From: Phallusia fumigata
Taxonomy: Eukaryota; Chordata; Ascidiacea; Phlebobranchia; Ascidiidae
Direction: 5' to 3'
Assembly (NCBI GenBank): GCA_008931825.1
Contig: QXVZ01032977.1
Span: 1-28,262 of the forward strand
Length of the DNA stretch: 28,262 bases
Shown piece by piece: positions 20,514 to 28,262 of the stretch. Each line of letters starts with the position of its first letter. Position 1 is the first letter of the stretch. Position numbers and translations under genes: made by a program. The notes below the pieces were generated by a model. It did not search any database, had not been told where the DNA came from, and saw nothing but the letters and a program-made list of their open reading frames with translations.

Positions 20514-23500
20514 ATGGACTCAGATGACAACAAAGAGGAAGCAAAAAAGACACATGATCTAACCAAAGAAGTAGAGAAGGTTGGAATAAGTCATGTTTGT
20601 TTGAATGTTTTAGGTTGGGTTTGGTTTGTATGTTTCCTAAAACAAAAATAAAGATTTCGTATTAAACATCAATTATGGATGAATTGGAATATGTTTTTTC
20701 CTGACATCTTATTTTGTTGCTTAGAGACAAGATAGTGAATCTGATGGTGAAACTGAACCCCCAATTATTTTTAATTCATCACAAATCTTGACAAAGAAGA
20801 AAGATACTCCGACGGACCAGGTTCAGGTAAGTACAAAGAGCATTTGACTGCAATGTGGCATTGTGATATCAGTGTCCAGTCTCTACTGCCTCTTGTCCAA
20901 AAATGTCCAACCTACGAAGGGCAAAATATTATTGTATACTTAATTTATGTGGTGTTTAAACGATGTCTGCTAACTAGATGACTATTGTATTTCTCTTGTC
21001 ATTGCTTTTTGTTGGCATAACTTTGTAGTTTATGTGGGTAAACTGATTTATAAAATTCCTTAAGTCCACAACATTGACTATAATTTTTGTTTTCGTTGTG
21101 TTGTTTAGAAAAACTTGAAAACAATTGGCAAAGAGGGTGGAACAGTTGAGGCCGGAGGATGCAAAGTTGTTGTACCACCTGATGCCTTGAATGAGGATGT
21201 GAAAATTGAACTGTTATGCTCTTATGAAAGAGAAACTGAGACTACAGTAAGTGACATAAATGATTCCTAGAAATCAGTGGTTCTCAACCGGTGGTCCAAA
21301 AAAGCATTTTCAGAGATCAGCGGCAACTTCTGAATATACCCGTTTTGAGATTAATACATAACGTTTTTCGGAAAATATTCTCATGTTTTACAATAGGCCT
21401 GGAAACAGGTTTAATTATAGCCGTTTCAAATCTCAATTTTTCATATTGTGACACGACACTGTGTTGTAACAAAGATAGATTGCAACATAGAACGCAGCAT
21501 TGCAGCATATGATACGCTGGGTTTTTCGCCTGTTTATGAGGTAATACTTTTGCTTATTTACACTTTGCACATACTAATTGGAAACAGGCCATACTTGACA
21601 AAAATTGTTTGGTGGTCCATGACTAGTTTGTTTGCATGCTGTTGTGGGTTTATTTTCACTGATGCTGGCTTGGTCAGCTTTTTCTGTTGTCTGAATATTT
21701 AGAGGTAATTGGATCGTCAGCTGTGATTCAGCTTTAAACCTCTCAGAGGTTTGCAGTAAACATACTATTGATCCACTTCCTTAAAGGGACAAGCGATGCC
21801 ATTTGTTTCATTTGACCCATATCCCCAGTGGTTACCCCACTATCCTGCCCAAAATGGGTCAATTTGTTAAACAATGTCCGAATTGGGTGAAATTTGGACA
21901 GTTTGCATACCAGGTCATTGTGGTGCACTAATCTCTGTTTTTGATCATGTAGCCCCAGTGGGTACCCCCACTATATATTCATGGCCTGATACAATAAATC
22001 TACAAATTTGCATGTGTGGGGACACGCGATTCTGCCTGCAGAAGCAATTTAGTCATAAAAAGTTAAGGCAACTGTGGAAACCAATGCAAAATAAAGTATT
22101 GAATATAATTGTGAAATTGTGCATGAACCTTTTTTACAGTTCGACCTCACCCCTGTGTTGGTTTGTTTCCCTGTGGGACAGAAATTCAGGAAAAAAGTTG
22201 AAATTACACTTCCAGTCCTGATAAAAAATGACACCAAAGACTTTTGGGAGGTTGCTGTAAGTTTTGTGTTGTAATAAAACAGAAAAAAAATTCTGTATTG
22301 TGCATGTTGCTGTGTTTCAGATCAGAGAAGCTGTTTTGGAGAAAAAAAGTCTCGAAATTATTGCAAAAGAATGGCTAACACCAACTACAAACTCTTTTAC
22401 ATTCTCAACCCTTCAATTTTCAATGTAAGAACAATAAATGGAGAGGCCATATGTATTTGCAGTACCTTGAAATTGAAATAACAGTCTCAAATTGTTGGTA
22501 GTGGCTTGGGTCATGACATGTTTTATTAATTTGTTTTATTAATTATCATCAAAACCATTTACTTGACAACAACAGTTTGTGTAAAAGCCCATTTGTACTT
22601 TGGTTTATTTTGTTTTTATGGTATAAACTGCTTGTCCGTTAAAAACCCATTATAAAGATGGTTGATCTGGTCATTGTGTCATCAAGTTTGATAAACCCTA
22701 CAGCCCTATTATTCATTCATCGAGGTTCAAAATTGGATGAAAGTTTTACAGATTGCAAGTTTAGTCATTTTTGGTGAGATGGCTGTTTGTTAGGTTCAAA
22801 CTTAGATCCAAAAGCATGTACATTTTAATGATAAATATGTACCAACATATGTATTACATTGTCATGGCTCTAGACGTGTATTTCACAAGACACAACCCTC
22901 TACGGTACCATTGTGTTAATTTAAAAGGCAGCACAACACAAACATGTTTCATGTTACCATTGTCTAGATAAACTGGTCCCATACCAGTCCAACTGTGGCA
23001 TGTATTAAAGTTCATTTTTACACACAAGAATAGCTACAAACTCATCCTGTTTTAAAACATGTTGGTAATTATGGGTTCCCTTCCTAAAGGGGATACATGT
23101 AATTGTTACTTTTTCATTTTCTTTGTTCTTCCCTGTGGCTTGTTGACTTTACAGCACCAGTGGTAACCGTGCTAGCCTCAAAAGAGTAAAATGTTTTTTC
23201 ACCACATTCCAAAAACGATTTATGCAAAAAAAGGAAATATTATCCCAGATAAAGTATATTTGATAGATCAGTAGAAAATAGTCCCAGCGTTAAAAAGTTC
23301 AAATACTTTTTGATATGGGAACAGTGGATTGGAAACAGAAAACTACTTAAAAACCATTCTCTCTTGGTTAAGGCTTTTAACCAACATTTTTGTTTGTAGG
23401 TACAACGCTGTACTGACAGGAATAAGGGAAAACCCTTCAAAAATTGAAGGAAAAAAGGCAACTGGAGAATCAAAGATTGCAAAGTTGCTTCATGTGTAAG

Positions 23501-26500
23501 GAGACAAAAATTTATTGCATAGCCTGCTTTAAAGATGCATGTGGTTGAAATATTTGTTCAAAAGTGTAATCATCTTTTTAAGTATCCTTGGTGAAACTAA
23601 TGTAATACAACTGCAACTAAATTAAAAAGTATAGCGCTTGAGATATTTAAAAACAGCTAAGGCTCATTTAACCCCACAGGTATTTTTTTAAAAATACTGC
23701 TTTCCATTCTCAAATTATCAGTCTGGAATAAAAAATTGTTTTACAATTGCATAGATATGTTAACTGTTTTTTTTTCATGCATTTAGGCACCAAGATGTGT
23801 CAAGGGAGGTGAACCCAGGTATAATATTGTTTGAAAAGCTGACGACACAGTTGCCGATGAATAACATTGAACGCCAAACAAACCTAACAGGATTTCCAAA
23901 AATCTCATCTGATATCATATCAAAAACAATTATTGGTAATTTTTTTGCAAACATGTAAATCCTGGAATTTCCAGTGAACCAGTTGGTGTGTTAGACAACC
24001 AATTAGTGTTATTCTTTGTTTTTGCAGTTTGTATGGCTACTGCTTGGTTCCATAACTCTATACAAAACATGGTTAAATAGGGTGCACCAGCATTTTTGCC
24101 ACAATTACTTCTGTGATTTTTTTCTGTGGTGTTTGAGCATTGCACTTCACAATGCAATATAAAATACTCTTCAAACTTTATTTAATTATCATTTATTCAA
24201 TCTTATAGAAACTGGAGAACCTGACAAAATCTGCGAGGAGATTAAAAGAGATGAAAACAATGTTAAAGATGATGTACCAGAAATTACAGAGCAGGTTGGC
24301 TTCAACAATTACTCAATTAAATACTTATTGTCTTAGTCTGTAACCTGCCGATATCCACTAAATTGGGCGTCCTATTATGATTTTTGCATCCAATGTTCCT
24401 TGGTACAAGTTACTATCAAAACCACCTGTTTTACCTCAACCTGGCAATTTTAATTATCACAATTCTCCAATTTTGGCTGTTCTTATCAACAGTTGCACAC
24501 CTCTCCTTTATAAATGGTCAAGTGACTTTACCACAGTATACAAAATCACAGTATACAAGCCCCTGAAAAACAAAGGTTACTGACTTTTTAATGAGGTGTA
24601 CACTGTATAAGATCCTAGTTTTTTTCAGGAATTGATTGATGATTTTGAATATTTTTGGCCGACAAAAAAAACAATTGGAAAAGGTGGTGGGACAATTCGA
24701 GTTGGAGGCTGTGAAATTGACATCCCACCTGATGCACTGGAGGAAGATGTTGAAATTGAGGTTGCTGCCTTTTATGGATGGAAAAATAAATCTGAGGTAA
24801 TTGCAGGATTTTTAGTTCCTGCTTTCTACATCTTCATGCATTTCCGCAGTTAAAATACTTGGTAGCAATGCTTCAACCAATGGATTACAAATTTTTTTAA
24901 ACATTTTCTGTGTATTTAAAAAATAAATCTGCACATCACTTCATTCTTCCCTGCATTATGTCTGTAAATACTTTTGTGTCTTGTGCAAGTCTCCATAATA
25001 TACTGATGACAGCCTGGGTTATATTCCGATTTCTAAATAATGGGGCATTTAACAACTATTTTAGCCATTATATTTACAAAAAAGAAATATGAAAAGATCT
25101 GTTTTTTTTAGTCCATCTTTTTCAAATTAAAAATACATTTTTGCAGAACAAATATAATATAGCAGACAGTTGTCAGGTTGTTCCGTCCATAAAGCAGAAA
25201 ATATAAAGCAGACAAAATTACTCAAATTTGATTTTTGACAGATCCATTTGACACCATTACTTCAGTGCAAACCTCATGGACAGGAGTTTAAGAAAATGAT
25301 TAAAGTTACCCTTCCAACTTGCTACAGTGCTGAAGGAAAGGACCGCTTTATGGTAGGTCATCTTGTAACTTTTCCCCATAACTTTTAACATTTTTGTCAA
25401 CGTATCCATACAGATTAGAATGTTAAAAACATGGAAACACTATGATGTCATTAGAAGGGGATACATGACAATGGAAACAAAGTCCTTTCAATTTACAGTG
25501 GACCACTTTTCAATGTATGTTTTTTCTTGGTACTCTAAAATTAATGCAATTGCATAAATACTAATAGAAATGGTAAAGTCAGGTAGCAGGCTACGATCAT
25601 GAGTTCATATAACACTGGCAAAAAATCAAATTATTTTAATCTGCACAATCAGTTTCAAATATAAATTTTTTACTCTTCGCCTTGCTGTAAGTTTATGCTT
25701 GGAATTTAAACCATTCTGTTCAACCGAGCTTACTAAAGTGACATCTCATGTGGGGTTTAATCCCGAAGTAAGTTAGATTTTATTCACTTTCACTTTATAC
25801 CACAAAAATGTCCACTTTTTTACATTGTGTATTTTGCAAGCTGGGATTTAAGTAAAGCTATTGCCTACAGCATGACAACAAGGGCAGTGCTTCCATATAA
25901 TTATGAGCCCCCTTTCTGAAAATCTGGTAGAGTGTGTATAGAATGGCAATATGGTGAAAACCACCCTTCAAGTTGATATTTGAGACATTTTTCATGACCT
26001 GTAGCTTCGATGTCGTCCCTTTGAGAGTTCAACAATTCCTTGGCTGGAGGAAGGAGAAAGCTCTGATTTTTGCAGTTACCCCTGACTCCTGTCCAGTGCC
26101 GGAAAACATTGATGCCCATGTGTTGCTTTGTGACAACACTGAAGCGGTCCAGCGTTTGGATGGCCTCAAACAAGTTTTATGGACCAGCTTTCTAGTGCTG
26201 TTAGTAACAAGCTTTTGTTTGCTATGCAATACACAAAATTAAACTGCTAAACTACAAACCTAGCATATTACTTGTATTAAGCACTTCAGTTTCATTTAAC
26301 AAATGCTTTGTCCTTTTTAAAGCCCCTGCATATTGCATTAGCACAACCATAAAAAAGGCAAGGCATTTTGATGGTTGTCTAGGCAAGATGGCCAAGGTTG
26401 TGGTTCTAATTCTGTCTCGGTCGCTTGTGTTTCCCTGAGCAAGAAGCTTAAGCGGCATTGCTCCAACCCAGTGAACCAAATGGGTTGACCCATATTGAAG

Positions 26501-27589
26501 TCACCAACTTCAAAAAATTAAAAAAAAATGAAATGTTCTAAGGGAACTGCAATGGAGCAGGTAGCTCGACGGTGGACTCATTTTGAGCATAAAGCATTCA
26601 GGCGTTGTTCCGCCCTAAGGATAAAATTACAGCCAAGAAATCAATTTTTTACACATCTAATTTTACACCTTTTTTAGATATGGCGATCAGAATCTGAGCT
26701 TAAAGGTAACATCTCAAGGAATAAATATTCATCCTGCTGTTGGAAAAAAGGTTGACAGGATCTGGGAAAAAACACGTGTCGAAGTACCATTTTCCTTGAC
26801 TAGTCAAAATGAATTATTAAACAAAGACATAAAGATTACTGTGAAATCAGATCATGAACAAACTATGCATGAAGAAGATCTGAGGATCACAGCCTTTCAT
26901 CTTGGTGAGACAACAAAGTTGGTTTTGTATTGTCATTGTAAAATTTTGTTACTTGTGACTTGAGTTACTTGCTCTGACTCCGTCTTTGAGTTGGATACAT
27001 TTTCAAAAGTGACTTCAATAGAGTTATTTGCCTCCAGTTAGGTGTGTTTCTGGCAGCATTATTACTCAGTATTTAGTTGCCAAAAAGTGCAGTCAAGTCT
27101 GTTAATGCGATTCTTAGAGGTGACATTACCTTGCCAAATAAAAAACATTAAGATATTTAATTTAGTTATTAAAAATAAGTGAGTTTTTTGGGTTTTTAGC
27201 TCCACCGCCGGCCATCCAATACACAATTGATGCCCCTAATGCTGAGAATGTATACGTTGGGTCAACAATCTCCAATGGTGAGTTTGATTATGTGCTCTAT
27301 GGTGTACCAACTTGGCTGCGGTTATGTCTCATTAAACTGGGAATCGAAAGGTCCATCACGTATTTAGGTTAGAATACATTTGGACGATTTCTTTCCCTAT
27401 GTATGGCATGACCAATCAATATGTGGTATGCACAACTCAATATATAGCATACGTTACCTGATATAAGTTTCTAAAATGTCTTACCTGATAATAAGTTTCT
27501 AAAAAAATTATTTGACATTTAAAGAAATTTTGACATTTAAAGAAATTTATTTTGTAGATCCTCCTGATCACATTCCAGAAAACAACTGA
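20514..27589 (+). CDS. Gene 3: two ZU5 modules, UPA with HFS motif, RHIM-like tail
   Basis: Fifteen exons: 20514-20579, 20725-20826, 21109-21246, 22140-22256, 22321-22424, 23400-23495, 23787-23935, 24209-24294, 24629-24796, 25242-25352, 25414-25514, 26005-26199, 26678-26904, 27200-27277, 27558-27589. Together 590 codons with stop TGA at 27587-27589, no internal stop, all phases consistent. Layout: charged N-terminus (1-56), ZU5-1 (57-141), strand ending LQFS (about 173-175), conserved inter-domain segment (176-257), acidic linker (258-286), ZU5-2 (287-379), UPA (380-553), tail (554-589). It is the paralogue of gene 2 with the same domain order and exon scheme, and has one extra small last exon. 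It lacks a kinase, signal peptide or membrane segment. It differs from the other two genes in keeping His in the HFS motif and in the tail sequence. Exon 12 uses a GTTAGT donor, chosen because it gives exactly the 195 bases seen in the paralogues. Confidence 0.82.
21275..21620. mobile_element. hAT-like element fragment in gene 3 intron 3
   Basis: CAGTGGTTCTCAACCGGTGG followed by TCC at 21275-21297 is the classic terminus of hAT/Charlie-type non-autonomous elements. GGTGGTCCATG near 21611 resembles the sub-terminal block of such elements, but I find no inverted GGTTGAGAACCACTG, so the right end is probably lost. Right boundary approximate. Confidence 0.55.
21790..22064 (+). repeat. Satellite-like repeat, copy A, in gene 3 intron 3
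   Basis: The word CCCCAGTGG(G/T)TACCCC(C)ACTAT occurs at about 21831 and 21953, giving units of roughly 125 bases. These units and the following GCATGTGTGGGGACAC...TCTGCC block reappear, reverse-complemented, at 27950-28262. The final part lies only about 75 bases before exon 4. Confidence 0.65.
22425..23399 (+). other. Intron 5 of gene 3, about 975 bases
   Basis: Bounded by GTAAGA and TTTGTAG. It is AT-rich; I see no extra exon, element with inverted repeats or RNA gene. The corresponding gene 2 intron is 540 bases. Confidence 0.6.
23400..24294 (+). other. Inter-ZU5 segment of gene 3 (exons 6-8)
   Basis: YNAVLTGIRENPSK opens exon 6, then KIAKLLHV; exon 7 has NPGIILFEKLTTQLPMNN; exon 8 is an acidic linker (EEIKRDENNVKDDVPEITEQ). 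Counterparts exist in gene 2 in the same order and phases. The linker is 29 residues here against 15 in gene 2, and it sits where gene 1 carries its 19-residue post-kinase linker. Confidence 0.55.
24629..25352 (+). other. ZU5-2 domain of gene 3 (exons 9-10)
   Basis: The clearest ZU5 in the window: KTIGKGGGTIRVGGCEIDIP followed by PDALEEDVEIEV in exon 9, and HLTPLLQCKPHGQEF then IKVTLP in exon 10, with the PHG loop intact. An extra aromatic lead-in (DDFEYFWPTK) precedes it, unlike the paralogues. Confidence 0.88.
25414..26904 (+). other. UPA-like domain of gene 3 with HFS motif (exons 11-13)
   Basis: Exon 11 ends SFQFTVDHFS; the His-Phe-Ser codons are at 25504-25512. Exon 12 continues IFDVVPL and ALIFAVTPDSCPVPEN; exon 13 gives LSLKVTSQG and a beta-rich end. 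PIDD and FIIND proteins self-cleave between F and S of an HFS (or SFS) motif at this same ZU5-UPA position. This is the only one of five such sites in the window with all three residues. Cleavage is inferred, not shown. Confidence 0.7.
26378..26625 (+). repeat. tRNA-derived SINE, possibly two heads
   Basis: ATGGCCAAGG and GGTTCTAATTC (26402-26412) act as degenerate A and B boxes. The following TTTCCCTGAGCAAG...GGCATTGCTCCAACCCA resembles the conserved block seen in chordate SINE families (CTTGAGCAAGGCACTTAA..ATTGCTCC). A second A-box-like TAGCTCGACGG starts at 26562 after an A-rich stretch. It lies in gene 3 intron 12. Confidence 0.5.
27200..27589 (+). other. RHIM/amyloid-like tail of gene 3 (exons 14-15)
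   Basis: Exon 14 encodes APPPAIQYTIDAPNAENVYV and then GSTISN; exon 15 adds DPPDHIPENN and the stop. The arrangement IxYTI...(V)Y(V)G resembles RHIM motifs, whose core is (I/V)Q(I/V/L/C)G preceded by a short beta strand (YTI in RIPK1). Here the core is V-Y-V-G (27250-27261), so Gln is replaced by Tyr and the spacing is two residues longer. The same exon slot in genes 1 and 2 carries VQ...TI.AS tails. Confidence 0.5.
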
Positions 27590-27949
27590 TCTGTCATTTT
27601 TGGGTTCTGTCTGTAGCTTACCAATTTTTTGCTGTCTTGATTTATTGGCATTACTGACAAGTTTGCTAAACTTTTTGTTGTACATACTGTGCCTCAAAAA
27701 TATTTTCTTAAGTGTCTTTTATTCCTTGTTTTGCATTTTGTAGTACTCAAATATATGCACTTGAATCACTGGCACAGATATGTCAAAGCGATTGGTGTCA
27801 ATTCTAAAAATAGTTTGTGTCAATATTTTGTTTTAAAGCTTTATCAGTCAAAACACATTTGACAACTAGAAGGGTGGCTTACCATATATAGACATTCTAC
27901 ATACACTATTACCCGATATTAAAAGAGGATATATTTCCCACATCATATT
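27590..27949. other. 3' flank of gene 3
   Basis: T-rich DNA with no gene. No AATAAA close to the stop; an ATTAAA occurs near 27917. Nothing else seen. Confidence 0.45.
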
Positions 27950-28262
27950 ACATTGGGTCTAATAGTTACCAGCGCTATTTATGACATGATTGTTTCTGCT
28001 GGCAGAAACGCATGGGTCCCCACACATGCAAAGTTGTACATTGTGCATATTTCTGGATATGTCCAGGCTATAGGTATATAAACAAAGCAATCAGTGCACT
28101 ACAATGGCATGTTCTACAAACTGTGTAAGTTTCCTCCGATTCGGACATTCTTTAATAATTTGATCCATTTTAGGGGCTAGCAGAGTAACTGATGGGGTTG
28201 TGGGGCAAACAAAGAAGTCGATGCACCACAATGACATGTTCTACAAACTGTGTAAATTTCAT
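27950..28262 (-). repeat. Satellite-like repeat, copy B, runs off the window
   Basis: In reverse complement this stretch matches 21790-22064: TTGCATGTGTGGGGAC, ACAGTTTGTA, CATTGTGGTGCA and AATGTCCGAAT are shared. GCACTACAATGG at 28096 and GCACCACAATG at 28222 mark units of about 126 bases. The copy is cut by the window end. Confidence 0.65.

Larger units (their letters stand above)
21109..22256 (+). other. ZU5-1 domain of gene 3 (exons 3-4)
   Basis: Exon 3 has KTIGKEGGTVEAGGCKVVVP with PDAL and VKIELL following; exon 4 has FDLTPVLVCFPVGQKF and KVEITLPVL. The conserved PHG is PVG, as the gene 2 counterpart is PLG, so first ZU5 units share a changed loop while second units keep PHG. The 893-base intron between the two exons holds an hAT-like fragment and a satellite-like repeat. 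Confidence 0.8.

Noticed and set aside
25973..26242. Continuous open frame around gene 3 exon 12
   Set aside because: It is the exon read through into both introns; paralogue comparison fixes the exon at 26005-26199.
1..28262. CRISPR arrays, bacterial operons, ribosome-binding sites
   Set aside because: Spliced eukaryotic genes throughout; no regularly spaced direct repeats with unique spacers.

Overview
This window looks like animal nuclear DNA from a compact, AT-rich genome. It has many short GT-AG introns, widely spaced small exons and several MITE-, hAT- and SINE-like repeats. The gene families (ZU5-UPA proteins, a RIP-like kinase fold, an animal-type FPGS C-terminus) suggest a tunicate such as Ciona. 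The species is inferred, not proven. One N at 2375 marks it as draft sequence.

Layout. (1) 1-3760: the last coding exon of folylpolyglutamate synthase (FPGS) on the minus strand at 1839-2382, with non-coding DNA, a tRNA-like SINE head and a small MITE around it. (2) 3762-9732, plus strand: gene 1, a RIP-like protein kinase domain whose HRD aspartate is Asn, fused to one ZU5-UPA module and a short tail. Its long intron is packed with repeats. (3) 9733-12490: spacer with LTR-like DNA, a 12-bp tandem repeat and a hairpin. (4) 12493-17650, plus: gene 2, about 570 residues, two ZU5 modules and no kinase. (5) 17651-20513: spacer with a MITE. (6) 20514-27589, plus: gene 3, about 589 residues, the same two-ZU5 design as gene 2, with an HFS motif at the ZU5/UPA junction and a tail resembling a RHIM/amyloid signalling motif. 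(7) 27590-28262: spacer ending in a repeat that also occurs, inverted, inside gene 3.

The three plus-strand genes are a tandem paralogous array. I built their exon models by hand from splice sites, intron phases and mutual alignment. Genes 2 and 3 give whole codon totals (571 and 590 including stop). Gene 1 is one base short, and that base maps to a spot inside the kinase N-lobe. Corresponding exons keep nearly identical lengths (114/114/111, 104/104/101, 195/195/195, 221/221/227) and phases across the genes.

ZU5-UPA units occur in UNC5, ankyrins and PIDD, and as the FIIND of NLRP1/CARD8. RIP kinases and RHIM motifs belong to inflammatory and cell-death signalling. The most interesting reading, which is inference, is an undescribed cluster of RIPK/PIDD/FIIND-like scaffolds: one member carries a probable pseudokinase, another may be able to self-cleave, and one ends in a possible amyloid-type contact motif.
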